DNA from: Corythucha ciliata
Taxonomy: Eukaryota > Arthropoda > Insecta > Hemiptera > Tingidae
Direction of reading: 5' to 3'
Length of the DNA stretch: 64,000 bases
NCBI GenBank assembly: GCA_038030265.1
Contig: CM075941.1
Coordinates: forward strand, 15,500,001-15,564,000
Position numbers and translations under genes: made by a program. Numbering within the stretch: the first letter of the stretch is position 1; every line of letters begins with the position of its first letter. The notes below the pieces were generated by a model, which was given only the letters and a program-made list of their open reading frames with translations, made no database searches and was not told the DNA's origin. Positions 23,884-36,169 of the stretch are shown one piece after another.

Positions 23884-23890
23884 TTTATAC
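23884..23890 (-). promoter_or_regulatory. TATA box of the secreted-protein gene
   Basis: The minus strand reads GTATAAAGTC here, about 115 bp upstream of the ATG. Transcription would start near 23855, giving a short 5' leader of about 90 nt. The spacing and the strict TATA form fit highly expressed, regulated arthropod structural genes. Confidence 0.5.
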
Positions 23891-23899
23891 CTCGCTGAA

Positions 23900-24790
23900 A
23901 GTGCCTCCTCTACCCTGTCCCCGCCACACAAGTTGATGGATAGGTAGGGGAGGGCCTCCTCGGTGAAAAGAACAAGGAAACTTCCCCCTAAGGGAGGAAG
24001 GGGGATATTGGACCGCGACTGAGAATGATTGGGCAAGAAGGTGAGGGGTGAGAAAATCATTATTAATTCTCTTTATTCATCGTTAATTAATTTTTTTTGT
24101 GTTCTAATGAACTAGACAGGCGACTACAACTTACACGGTGCAAGCGTGTGTTATTACGTGTAACGAGTCTCATTAGTAGAAAGTGGCGTTTTATCAATGA
24201 TGAGGACAGAGAGGCGCGTTTCCTCCTCAGCAGCAAAAGACAATCACCATCGCCGGTGGCACGTCTTCAATTACCGAAACCACCGTGAAAATTCTTAATA
24301 GAGTGGGGAATAGGAACGACAGATTTTTCTCGCTTAATTAACCGATAAAGGTCGCTAAAATGATTCGGGGCTGAAATTGGAATTTCTGCGGCGCATCATT
24401 CCGGGGTTTTTAGCCTTCGGGGCGTACTTTAAATCTTCCGGTGGTCAAAGAAGTAGAAATAGACATTGGAGGCTGCGGGAAGGAAAGTGTCCAATTAATC
24501 ATTTTTCACACAAACCGTACAAATAATTGTATACACACGCCAGAAACTATCCATTAAGCCCTCAACACACTGTTGGGACACGAAAATGCCGGATAAACCT
24601 GGAATCATGGTGGTTTTCACCCCAGAAACTCAATTTATAATAATGATAATTACATTGGTGGTGCCGGTCTTCAAAATCGGTGCCCGCCAAAGTATAACCA
24701 TCGGGCTCATAAGCCCAGTCGTGAACCTACACTAGGACCCAAGACCGAATCTCAATGAACACCCTTAATCTCTAAATAAACAAGGAATCG
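23900..24790. other. Upstream region of the secreted-protein gene
   Basis: No coding exon recognised. The plus ORF at 24097-24288 lacks motifs. The region may hold enhancers, but nothing specific can be pointed to. Confidence 0.4.
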
Positions 24791-25130
24791 TCATGAAACG
24801 TGAATTTCCTCGGTTTCTATATGAACCGCGAATTGGCCTTTTTACGATTTTAGCCGAGAATCAGCACTTTTTCTCCATTTTAGTGGCGAATTATTTCTCA
24901 ATTTTGTGTGTTAACTATATAGGTTCGTCCACGTTTACACAATTTTAGCCTCGAATTAGGGGATTTTCTCAAATTGATTTGCAAATTAACGATTTTATCA
25001 AGTTTAGGCGCAAATTAGCGCTTTTTCTTTATTTCAGCTGCAAATGAGCACGTTGTCGCAATTTGAGCCGGGAATCAGCTGTTTTTCCCATTTTAGCTGC
25101 TAATCAGGGGTTTTCTTTAATTTTCCAGTT

Positions 25131-25574
25131 AAGCTTTGGTTTCGTAGGAAAGCGGTGCCGTAATGTTACGGTACAAAATTTCCCTTTTAAATCAAACCAT
25201 ATAGTTGACGATAGAGCGGTAAACAGACAGCGGCACCGCTTCCATCGTGACGGTGGGTGATGAACGTTTTTTCCTCGTAGCTCCAACTATTTGGTAGTAT
25301 TTTCTTTTAACACCAGAATAGAGTCGTTTTCGGACAGTATTAATTACAATTTCGCCAGCATCCAGGCAGTTTTCACGCTCATCGTAAACAAAGTACGTGC
25401 ACCGTCACCGTCAAAAATCGTTGATGAACAGTTCATCACCGTCATGAACGGCCGTCTCATTCGAAGCAGTGCCGCTCTCTGTTGAACGCTCTCTAGGCAA
25501 CTACTGGTGTGATTTAAAAGGGGATTTTTTCTACCGCTATATTACGGAACCGCTTTTCTAGAAAACCAAAGCTT
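25131..25574. mobile_element. MITE-like element, ~444 bp, with nested inner repeats
   Basis: The ends AAGCTTTGGTTT, then AAAGCGGTxCCGTAAT, then CCCCTTTTAAATCA match in reverse complement over about 75 bp. Inside, GCGGCACCGCTTC and CACCGTCACCGTC/GACGGTGATGAAC blocks form a second inverted pair. No transposase is encoded. Inserted in a class A unit. Confidence 0.75.
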
Positions 25575-25879
25575 TAGTAAAGAACCCTCAAATAAATCCG
25601 CAAATTAGCGCTTTTCCTCACATAGCCGCGAATCAGGGCTTTTCCTTGATTTTAGCGGCAAATATAACCACTTTTAATCTATTTTAGCCGTACGAACATA
25701 CTTTATCTCAATTTTAGCCGGGAATTATACCAGGTTTTCTCAATTTTGGCCGCGAATGAGCAAGTATTTTCAAATAAATCAGTGAATAGACGTTTTTAAA
25801 TGGATAAAAAAAGTGTGACGTCTACGTAGGCAGCTCAAGTGCTATGGTGCTTAATAATGACGAGCTGAGGTTTGTTTAG

Positions 25880-26165
25880 AAATTGAGTGATGTGAAATAA
25901 TGAACGATAACTACGACAAGAATATTGGAGGCAGAACCCACCAGCCAATCGTTAAAAATTGCACCGAGGGTGTGGTCCAGCCTCGGTTTCGACCTCAGAC
26001 CTTCAGCTACCTGAGCTTCTATCGGTCCTGGTCTTATCAGCCCGGCAATTGAACCAAGATACGGAGCCGGTGGGCCTCCCCTCGCTGGGAGCGGAGGTGC
26101 CACTGCACTACGATCCCCACCACCGTTTTTTTGGTGATGTGACATCATCACTCGTTCAGTCAATT
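25880..26165 (-). mobile_element. Possible tRNA-derived SINE
   Basis: On the minus strand, TAGTGCAGTGG (26110-26100) fits the RNA polymerase III A-box consensus, and GGTTCAATTGC (26055-26045) approximates the B box. Their starts are 55 nt apart. It lies inside a class A array and is more GC-rich than its host. The 3' tail and target duplication are not clear, so a chance match remains possible. Confidence 0.3.
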
Positions 26166-26769
26166 AGTGCTTTTCCCCTATTTTTAGCCGCAACGTTGCG
26201 TTTTTATTTTACTTTATCAAATTAGCCTGGAACTAGTGGGTTTTTTCAGCAGTTTTGGTCTCATATTATCGGGTATTCTCAAATAAATCCGCGAATTTGC
26301 CTTTTTCGCAATGTTAGCCGCTAATCAGGGCTTTTCTTTAATTAATTGTTGGTGCGAATAAGCACTTTTTCTCAATTTTAGCAGTTAACTGCCAATTTTC
26401 ATAATTATTGTTGCCACTATAATTTGTGGCGTTTGCCAAATTGATCCGTGAACTGGTCTTTCTGGTCTTTTTTGCCATTTTTGCTGGGAATGAGCACGTT
26501 TTATCAACTTTAGCAGCGAGTTAAGACTTTTCTTTGTCCCCTTTTTATAGCTGCGAAGGCTTTAAAGGTTGGTTTATTTTCCATTTCATCCATCGTCACG
26601 AAGCTCTGGAAATATCAGTCTTAGCCATGAGATAGCGGTTTTTTTTCAATTATGGGCGCGAATCAGCGATGTTTTCGCTTTTTGGCCGCAAATGATAGCG
26701 CTTTTAATGACTTTTTTTGCTGTTTAGTTGCACATTAGCACCTCTTCTCAGTTGTATCCGCCTATTAAG

Positions 26770-28640
26770 GGCAATTGTGATTAATAATTAATATTTATGG
26801 TTTTGGCCAAAAATAAATAAAGCCAAAAGCATTAAATTAAAACAAATTGCTAAAATACGAAGAGTTTCTTCGTAAGGTTTTTAAGGCAATAAACCGGTGA
26901 AATCGAACTGCCACAGTATAGACGGAAGAAAGTCGCTCGGCACTTATAATAATGAAGGATCAACGCGGCCAAAAACTCCAGAATCACAGCGCGAAACCCT
27001 TCAACGGCTCGTCTGATCAAAACCCCGCCTTGACTTTCAGATTCCGTGTGCCATGAAACCCCAAATTACGCTGTTTCATCTGATCCTAAATGCCCGTTTT
27101 TTAAAACAAATCGCCCAGGAGTTGAGCAGGCGTTTTTTGCCTTTTTTAGGATTTTGGCGTCAATTTTTTTAAAGCGTTTAGATTTGAGCCCCTTTGAGTC
27201 CCTTTGAAAATGACAAATTGCGGAAAGCATCAGCCGGCTCTGGTTTAAACGCTTTAGGGAGGGGTCACACCCATTTAAAAGAAGGCAAAAATGAGCGTTT
27301 CACTATGTCTTTGGTTTCGCCGATTTTCTCAACTCCAGAGTGAGCCAGCGAGATCCGCCTGTGCCGAGGCTCTTCCCCTTGAATGCCTTTCACGGCTTGT
27401 CTTGTTGAAAATCCGTTCTGATTTGCGGATTCCCTGTGCCGAGAAAACCCCCATCAGCTGTTACGTAATGATGAAGGGTTAGGCCATAACCTGCAGGAGC
27501 GCAGGACACAGCTCACTGTCCTGATTTGAATGGCAAGAGGTCATTGGAGGGGTGTGTTTGAAGGTAGGCAACATTCCGCAAGACCATATTTCCAACCCAC
27601 CACCATAAGACCTCGGTCTCATGGGCTCGTGGCCCATTTCTCTCGGAAGTTTCATTTTTTCCCGCATTTAATCCGTATCCGCAGGATTTTTGAGCTATTT
27701 AGACGAGGAAAAGCTATTAGAGGATGTCGGACCTCATGGAATCGAGACCAGGACCGCGTCGATTGCGTGGTTGACGTTCTGCGGGAAAATTTGAACCGGA
27801 ATCAGGGGGAGAATTACTTCAAACGGCCCATCTGATCGTAAAGGTCGATACAGACTATTCGGACATGACGTGCGAACACGCATTCTCACGTGTGATACAA
27901 AATTCCAGAAAAGGCTTTTATTTGTTTACGTTCACATTGCTCTGACAAGAATCACCCCACGTGTCCGTCCGAACACGTCACGTCCGAATAGTCTGAATCG
28001 ACCTTAAGTCGGTCTCGATTTTCGCCGATTCTTCGTGTCACGCTCAAGTGGGGAGGGGGCGTGTTGGCCCTGAGCTGGTACTTAACTTGGTTGTTAAGTG
28101 TTGTAGATTTTGACGAACTTATTTTGTCTTCCGAACCTCTGAATCACCGAGCTGGCATCTATTAAACTTCTCCCATTCAGAACTATACAGACAATAATAC
28201 AATTAAGGTCACAATTTTTCCAATTCTGTGCTAAAATCGCCATTTTTGCGCAAGAGGGCCGGGTTTTGAAATGTTTTGAAAGACCAACCCCTAAGATATG
28301 GCAAGAACATAAATTTGCTAAGATATAGGCAAAAAACATAAATAAGGACCCTTGACCCTTCCCCCTCCCCTCATGCGCCAACCCTAGATTCAAGGACTTT
28401 CAGTATGTCATACCACTAGGCATCCCAAACAACGTGGCACAGTGGCGATAGGGGTGATCGCCACCCCCGTCAGTTCAGCCTCCCTCAGAGAAAAAAAAAA
28501 GGGGGGGGGGAGATAAACAAGAAGGAACATTGAAGAGATACAAATGTGAGGGAGAGCAAATCAGATATATATCTATAGATCCTAGAACTAGGAAGTTGGA
28601 AAATAATTACAAACTTATTTTTCAGGATTAATTGGTAGTA
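26770..28640. other. Gene-free stretch with a MITE
   Basis: It contains a diverged relative of the 9.8/14.9-kb repeat end near 27310-27375 and the MITE at 27841-28005. It also contains a GCCACCCCCGTCAG motif near 28460 that recurs near 29590. ORFs at 27479-27835 and 28094-28393 have no recognisable motifs. Confidence 0.4.
27841..28005. mobile_element. MITE, ~165 bp, probable TAA target duplication
   Basis: The ends AGGTCGATACAGACTATTCG and its reverse complement bound the element, and the inverted repeat continues through GACxTGACGTG. TAA flanks both ends (TAA-AGGTCG on the left, CGACCT-TAA on the right). A 3-bp TWA duplication is characteristic of PIF/Harbinger-type transposition. Confidence 0.75.
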
Positions 28641-29340
28641 CCAAAGTTTGAATTTGAAGGAGTCAAATCCAAGAAACTTGGGTTTGAAAGAGCCAAACCC
28701 ACGACATTTTGCTTTTGAAAGAGCATATCCCGCGGAATTTGGGTTTAAAAGAGCAAAATTGCCTGACATTGAGATTTGAAGGAGAGGAATGCGGAGGTTT
28801 TCAGTTTGGACATCCGTGTAACTGGCCTCTGTAATAGCCAAAGTAACAAAATTTTGCTTTTTGAGTTACCCAAATCCATAAATTTGTCATTTTAAAAAGA
28901 TAAATTAGCTTTCGAATTACTGAAACCTGCGAAACCGATTTTAGAAAGAGCTAAAGCCTCGATATTTTGTTTTTGAAAGAGGGAAAATCCACGAATCAAG
29001 CTTCAAACGAATCAAACAAGCTTAATCATATTTTTGTATCAACCAAAATTATAGGAAGAGCTTATGCCATGAAATTCGGTTTATCATAAATCGTGAATCG
29101 CCGAAATTTGGTTTTGAAAGAGCCAAACCAACGAAAGTTTGTTCTTAAGAGATCAAAAATCCCTAAAATTTGGATTTGAACAAGCTCAATGCGTAAAGTT
29201 TGGTTTTGAGAGGTTGAAACTTGGGTTCAAAATAGACTCAATTGCGATATATTTGAGAAGGAGCCAAACGCGCAGGATTTGTTTCGGATCAGATTGCATG
29301 AGATATTGAGCTATAATGTCTGGTTTTAGGTAGAATGTTC
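28640..29340. repeat. Class C ~30-nt array (reverse orientation)
   Basis: Units such as GAGCCAAACCCACGACATTT, TTTGGTTTTGAAAGAGCC and AACCTGCGAAACCGATTTTAG repeat from 28660 to 29300. Confidence 0.7.
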
Positions 29341-31990
29341 TGGATTCTGGGGCCATATTTCCAAATTGTTTGCTTCAATCAAATCGCTAACACCAAACTC
29401 TTCCAAATTGTGTCCAGATTCTTGAGCATATATCAGATAATGAGCAGATACACTGCAATACAAAGTTCGGTTTTTGGGAAACAGAGACAATGGGCTTTCA
29501 GGCAATTTTTTATATGTATAAGAAAATTATAAAATTAGGCGAATTGAATAAGTAGGTGGGGAAGGGAAAGTGAGAACACATTTTACCGCCACCCCCGTCA
29601 GGGAGGCCTAAAACCACATCTGAGTGTGACATTGTCCGTTTTGGATTAAAATATCCAGTTTTAGGAGAAATCACCGTTTCCCGAAATGAAACAGAAAATG
29701 TTTAGGTTAAAATCGCCAGTTTTGTAGTGAAATCTTCAGTTTGGTGAGGGGGAGGGGGGTCACGTCTATCCACCCCTGGGTCAGGGGCTGGCTACGCCCC
29801 TGCCACTTGACTATATGGCCAGAACTGCCATATTTGGCCTTAAATCAACAGCCATGGATGGGAATTTTACTATGCATCATTGAAAAACCATGCTTTTAAG
29901 GGGGCGATATAAAATCTTGATGGATAGGATTTAAGCGAATTATTTCTTAATTTGTATCTTACTCGAGTTATTGTTTTAAAAATTAAACACATCGAATTAT
30001 CGATACAAAGTGGTTGAGTAGTGCTCTGATTTATGGATTTCTCAGACTTAATCTGTTCCAGATCCGACGGTCGAGATGCAAATCTGAGGACAAAACGCCT
30101 TCGGTGTAATGTGCATTGTGACAAATTAATTAATAATGATGAAAAAAAGCAACTCTAGAATTTCCGAGAAAACACAGCGATTCACGGGTGGTGTCACGTA
30201 ATCAAGCGTTACGCTTAATTTACTTCCTAAGATTTTTTCTCAATCAGGCGGTGAGTATGTAAGAAATGAGGAACTTTGGTCATTTTGATGGGGTCCGATC
30301 GGAGAGAGAGAGAGGTACTTTTTGTTTGAGATTCAGCACCTCCTGTAGATTGGTTTTTGAGAGTATTGTTGTTATTCTCTCTCCCCCCCCCCCAGCTCTA
30401 CCACCCACCGTCTTTGCTGATCGCCGGGAACTAGACAGTAGACACGATTCCCGCGCGAAGATTTCAGCTTTCGTTTTCTTCTCCCCCCCCCCCACTCGGT
30501 TGCCTCTCTTTTCCATCAATATACCGACTTCTTTGCAGAACCTGTGAAGCCGGAGGTAATCCCCTACAACTTCCCTTCTTTATTTCCAACCGGAAGAGCC
30601 CCTTCTTCTCCTACAAAAACCCTATATCATCGCTTCTCGAAGGAAAAAAGTACGCAACAAGAGTCACATATCATAAGATTGTCACCCCACTACCCCTTAT
30701 CCAGCCTGTAAAGGTGACTCGGATTCATCTAGTTCCTGCACTATACGAGTTTTTTTTTTTTTTTTTATTCCAACCACACTGGCATACCCGTTCCGGAATT
30801 TCCTTTACGTGTGGATTCCGCGCCTCGTTAAAGGGTCAAAACGCGTAACAACCCATTAGAGACGCGAGTCAATGGGATGGAAGGCGGATATTTACATTAT
30901 TTTTTTCCGAGCAATTATTCTCCTTATAAATAAAAAACAATTAATTCCGTCTGACATAACGCGTACGCCCCTGAGAAATGAAACATGAATGAGAAGTTTC
31001 GTAAAAAAGAACCTCATCAATTAGTGACAATGAATCTTTTAAAAGTGAAAGCTGCTCGTATTTGTTTTAAATCTTATTTAACGTTATAATAAGATCGTTG
31101 TAACAAAGCGCGTCGTTAATCACTACAAGGAACAATCGAGCCATACTCTGAGTATAGTTATCGTTACGATGATTCAACCCCCCGCCCCCTCGACCCGCAA
31201 CCCTAAAACTTGACACGCAGGTGAAATGTGACATTTTAAAAACTGTTGTGCGTAAGAGCTTTGGGAGTTAAACGATAAGAAAAGAAAGGAACGTGATGTT
31301 TGTGTACCATATCCATATACAAAAACTGATTCTAACAAGCACGTGTAGACTTCCTTTTGAAATTTTGCGGCTTTGCAAAGTGCACCCCCCCTCCCACCAA
31401 CACCCTAAAATACAACAGCGCGATGAATTCGTTTGTGCGTATTTTCTCAGAGTTTTAAACGGAAAGTATTCTTTACCCACCACTGTATGAAAAGTTTTTT
31501 GTCTAGAAATTGTTACGTTTGAGACGATTCCGGAAGTTGAAAGAGTGAGAGAAATGAGTAGATAGGGGAGGGGAGGTGATATTAATCAAGGCAGTTCTTT
31601 CACAGATTTCCTTATTGTCCATCTTTTCGTCTACTTATCTTTCCTTCAGTTTTCTTACATAATTTTCTTTTCCGAAGCGCGGTGGACAATGGAAAGCCAA
31701 GATGGGTGCGGGGGAGGGGAAGTTACCCGGAGGGTTGGCGAACATCTCTCGCGTTGATTCCCATATAATAACACCGATAGGTCATTATTGGTTATACCGG
31801 AGAGGCGCTTGAAGGTGTATGTAACTTACACCAAAGTGCGTTTCTTTTGATTCGCCTCTCCCACGATCCATAACCGGAGATGTCATGACAATGTCGACTC
31901 TGAAAACAAGAGTTTTGTCCCTATAGAAAGCCGGGTGACCCCTAACTGAAGGGTGGGCAGGTTTTCGCATTTCCTTATCCTTTCAGCCAA
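29340..31990. other. Intergenic stretch, no gene recognised
   Basis: Contents: GCCACCCCCGTCAGGGAGG near 29590, C runs near 30386 and 30484, a poly(T) run near 30751, otherwise AT-rich sequence. Overlapping ORFs at 30266-30547 on both strands arise from the C runs and show no motif. Confidence 0.4.
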
Positions 31991-31999
31991 TGGCGGATC

Positions 32000-32310
32000 T
32001 AGGATATTATCCGAGGGGTAACCATAAATTCACTCTTGCGGAAAAAGCGAATTAACGCATTTTCTGAATGTTAGCAGCAAATTAGCTCATGAGTCGACTT
32101 AATTCTCTCGTTATCTGAGTTTTAGCCAGAAACTTACCTGTACGAGTTGGCGTTCTCCTAATTTTTGTCGCGATCTAACCACTTTTTTTCAATTTTAGCC
32201 CGAAAATTAACGGTTTTTCTCCGTTTTAGCAGCGAACGATCGCTTCTTGTTCACTTCAGTCACGTATTTTCTCAATTTTAGCAGCGAATAAAGCTTTTTA
32301 TTTACATTTT
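32000..32310. repeat. Class A array fragment
   Basis: Units with TTTTTTTCAATTTTAGCCC, TTTTAGCAGCGAA and CTCAATTTTAGCAGCGAATA precede a class B element copy. Confidence 0.6.
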
Positions 32311-33400
32311 ACGGGATATATCTGTGAGCAGGATTTCCTCAAGAGAGAGGCTTGGGAAATTGTGTGCTTCGCTCAACTAAAAACGACTCAACAGCCATTC
32401 ACTAGCTAAACTAGCTATTCCCCCCCATAAAAACGGCTAAGCAAGCCATGCAATCGGCAAAACTGGCTCTATAGGCGCGCTAAAAATGGCTCAACTGACG
32501 ATTCGCGCCTTAAAAATGCCAAAATAACTGACGATTCGTGCCCTGAGCATTTCACGCTGACTATTCATGCCCTAGAAATGACCGTACTGGCAGTTTTTGA
32601 GCCGAAAAAAATGGCCAAACTGTCTATTCACGCCCTAAAATTGGTAAAACTGACTCTTAAGTATAATAATAATGTGGCCTATCAAGGGTTAAACTGACGA
32701 TTCGCGCTTTGAAAAGCCCTGAACTGATGATTCCTATTCTGAAAATCGACCATTTGTGCCATTATTTCACACCTTGAAAATGTCTCAACTGACAGTCCTA
32801 AAAATAGCAAAAAGCTGTCTATTAAGCCTTAAAAATGGTCAAATTAATCGATTATTATTTTCTGCCCTAAACAGAGGTTGTAGACGATTTGCACCTTCAA
32901 AGTGGCTGAAAAAACTACCAAAAAATCGTGCCCTTTACGAAAAACTGGCGTTTGCGCACTGAGCCGTGACCATCCGATTCATACTAATTTATCACCCCCC
33001 CCCCCTCCGGCATGTATTGGTTAGATTCTACCAAAGACAGGATAGACTGACTACACTGCGCTATAAAATTGATTTATGACCGTCTCAACTTTATCAACTG
33101 ATTGAGTACCCCCTCCGCCTAACCATTGTAGGTTATTGCAATATTTCCTCGTGCTAGCTCGCTCGCGCTATAAAATGACTAGTTTTTCGCAAGGATACAG
33201 TTTAATGGCGTGATATTACAGGTTTTGGGGCTGGATACATTATTTTTGGAATTCCACGATTTCCTCGGCTTTTCTGGAGCCAACGTGAGACCCGAGACTC
33301 GAACCCATCGCGAGCGGTGTCCCAAAGGAGGGGACCCGAGCCCCCTGAGCCCCTCGCTGGATCCGTGTCTCGCTGTGAGAAAACGTTTTTTTTTTCTTCT
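32310..33400. mobile_element. Class B array-bearing element, copy at 32.3 kb
   Basis: It begins with the leader GAGCAGGATTTCCTCAAG, then GAAATTGTGTGCTTCGCTCA. It continues through class B units (GGCTCAACTGACGATTCGCG and variants, 32440-32960). It ends with a block shared with 52.98 kb (GATATTACAGGTTTTGGGGC, CTGGAGCCAACGTGA). The outer GGTTGCCACAG ends of the fuller copies are not seen here. Confidence 0.6.
33195..33380 (-). mobile_element. tRNA-like SINE-type segment
   Basis: The minus strand has a good B box, GGGTTCGAGTCTCGGG (33306-33291). An A-box-like GGGCTCAGGGGG (33353-33342) starts 47 nt before it, close to tRNA spacing. The downstream body (CACGTTGGCTCCAG ... TGTAATATCACxCCAT) is shared with 53105-52978. 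Because both copies sit at the same end of the class B element, the SINE may be an old part of that element. Confidence 0.45.
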
Positions 33401-33439
33401 TCTTCTTCTTCTTCAATTTTACGTTTTTCTTCTCTTCTT

Positions 33440-34560
33440 AGTCATGAGTCATGAGGATTAGCGTTATATCTTCATTTTACCCGCGATAAAGCGCGATTGC
33501 CCAATTCTAGCCACGAATTAGCAGATTTTCTCCAATTGATCCGCCAGCTAGCTTTTTTTGTTGTTTTCATTTTAGCTGGGAATTATTTCTATAGCCGTGA
33601 ATTATTCCTGGCTGTATGCACTCAATTTCACCCGCGGATCACCGCCTTCTCTCCATTTCAACTCCAAATTGGAGGATTATTGTCACAAAATCCGTGAATT
33701 AGCATTTTTCTCCATTTTGGCTTCACATTAGCGCTTTTTCTCTATTTTTGCGGCCAATTTTATCGGCGCGCCACTAATTTCTTAATTATAGCTGCGAATC
33801 ATCGCCAGTCCTCAATCTTATCTGTAAATTAGCGCATTTTCTCAAATTGATCAATTTTTCCACTTTAGCTCCCATTTTAGCACTGCACTTCTCAGTCATG
33901 TTTAGCGATTTTTCTCAATTTTACGGCGTTTCCTCAATTATAGCGATTTTTATCTATTTTTGCCGTGAATTTGGCGCTATACATATACTCCTCAATTCTA
34001 GCCGCGAATTATTGTCTAAATTCGAGCGGCGGATTATTTGTTAATATTAGCCACGAATTTACGCATTTTCTCAAATTGATGCTTTTCTCGAATCGGCGTC
34101 TTCATCCATTTTAGTTTCGAATGAGCGTTTTACTTCAATTTTAGGCGGGAAATAGCTCATTTTCTCAGTTTTAGCCGAGAATCAGGGGTTTTTCTCAATT
34201 TCAGCACGGAATTTGCGATTTTTCTCAATTCCAGTCCCATGATAGTTTAGCTTGCTGAACAATGTGAGCTGTAGCTTTTTCTCATACAGTTTTCCATTTA
34301 CACAAAATCTGCGATGGAGCAGTTCATAACAGGTTAGATTCTACCAAGAACCAAGATTCTAAAACATAAATGTTAATGGAGATGAAGAAGACAGGCGGAT
34401 ATGAACTGCTCAAGAGCAGAATTTCATGGCTGCGAATCAGTGCTTTTTCTCAAATATCACCTCATATTTTTAGCCGCGAATAAGTGTTTTTTTCTCTCGT
34501 TTTTTACTATGAATCACCGCTTTTTTGCTATTTCATCCTCGAATTAAGTCCACCTATTAA
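33440..34560. repeat. Class A ~30-nt array
   Basis: Clear units at 33500, 33700, 33900, 34000, 34130 and 34180 (TTTTTCTCAATTTCAGCxC, GGAATTxGCGATTTTTCTCA). The (CTT)n microsatellite at about 33395-33415 lies just before it. Confidence 0.75.
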
Positions 34561-35330
34561 GGGTCTATAGGAACTTAGGGATAGTGTATTTTCTATGTTA
34601 TGCCCACGAAGTTGCTTTCTGACATCTCGCATTGGTCTGGGGGGGGGGGGGTCGAGGAATCATCTGTGCAGCACCCCTTCAACAGTCCTGGTAAAGGTAA
34701 CAAAAATCTCTCCAATGGCCAGCAACGAATTATAGTAGACACCATCTGGTTTAAGCCCCCAAAACCCATCCCGTAAATCCGCCACTGCCACCAGCATATT
34801 CGTCTCAACAAATGAACGCGTCGGAAAGGACAAGGGGGAGGTGGAATCACGCGTTTCATCAAGCTTTGGGCGCTCGGCCACTAAACTTCATGTGTCGTCG
34901 AAACTAGCATTTTGGAGGATTAAGACCCGAAGACCGTGGATATTCAGCAATAGAACTTCCAATTTTGTGGCTATTCGTCTGGCTCTGAGCTCTATTTAGG
35001 GCCAGCTATCCTGTTGGATCCGTGGCCGCCACGAAAAGACCAAATCTGCAATTTTGCTTTCATTAACATCCTGTAATATACTGACTTGTTGAGGTTGGCC
35101 TCAAATGATTGAGGCTCTACACTGTTTATATAACCAAACAAAATAAAGGAAGACATTGCTCGGTTGGCGAGGTTAAGTTAACATGTCGTTTTCTTTCATT
35201 GGTCCGTTTACCAAAATACTACAAGTGGCGACGAGGAAAATTTGGTAAAAAACAAGTTATTATTATTATTCATGACGCCCACGGATGGGGCCACAGAACC
35301 GAATGATGTAATGCTGCAGCTATTAACTTA
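34560..35330. other. Array gap with a MITE end and class C-like text
   Basis: Near 34638-34683 a G run followed by GTCGAGGAATCATCTGTGCA matches the right end of the 47.9-kb TTAA element. From 34910 to 35080 class C-like units and the recurring GGCCAGCTATCC/TGGATCCGTGGCCGCCAC motif appear. No gene recognised. Confidence 0.45.
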
Positions 35331-35950
35331 ATTTTACCTGCGAATCGCTGATAAAATTGAATCGTTTTGCCTCAATTTTAGTTGTGAATTAGGGATTTCC
35401 ACAAAAGCTACGAACTAGTGATTTTTTCACTTTTACCCTTCAGCGTTTATCAGCATTTTTCTTGGTTTTAGGTAATTTAGCAGCTAAATTTCGGACAATC
35501 CTAATTCAACACTATAAGTACTCTCTCACCCCCCCCCCCCCCCAATTGAGAAAAATCGTTAAGCCGTGGACGAAATTGAGCAAAAACGGTAATTCTTAAA
35601 TTATGCAAAATGCTGATTGCCGAAATCCGTGGCTTCTGAAGGCCACTGAAGGCCATTGTTAAAACTGAAGAAAAGTGCAAAGCCATAGCAGAAAAAATGA
35701 ATTGATAATGCGGGGCAAAAATTGAGGAAAATCACCAATTCGCGGCTAAAATTAAATTTAAAAATAAAATCAAGTTTTGGCCGTAACTGAAAATAAACCA
35801 ATCCGTGGCATCTGAGGGTGAATCGGGGCTAAAACTGAGAAGGAGCTTCCAAAGCTAAAGGTGAAAAAAAAATGGATAATGCGAGGCAAAAATGTTTTTA
35901 AAACCCGCTAATTTGCAGCTAATATGGAGAGAAATAACTAAAGCCGAATG
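35330..35950. repeat. Class A array with orientation switch
   Basis: Units read forward (CTCAATTTTAGTTGTGAATTAG) to about 35500, and in reverse complement (AATTGAGAAAAATCG, GAGCAAAAACGG, CGCGGCTAAAATTAAA) from about 35545 to 35950. A C run of 16 at about 35528-35543 lies at the switch. The ORFs at 35501-35801 follow the repeat. Confidence 0.65.
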
Positions 35951-36169
35951 CCTACCATAACGAAATTGTTAATTTCGTAGCTCAAGAATCAGTTAGTACT
36001 AGAGTTCCCCCTCCAACATTAGGAGCCCGAAACTAGCTACTTAGCCGAAAAATTAGTAGCAAGCTATTATAACTAGGCCACCCAAAACCGGTCATACGAC
36101 TACGAAACCAAAAACGTGGCAGCCTTAATCAACCAAAGAACTGGCACTCAACCTCACAAAGACTCAGGG

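Larger units (their letters stand above)
24800..26770. repeat. Class A ~30-nt array, interrupted
   Basis: Units such as ATTTTAGCCGAGAATCAGC, TTTTTCTCCATTTTAG and CTCAAATAAATCCGCGAAT repeat along the segment. A MITE at 25131-25574 and a possible SINE at 25880-26165 interrupt it, and units resume after each. Confidence 0.75.
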
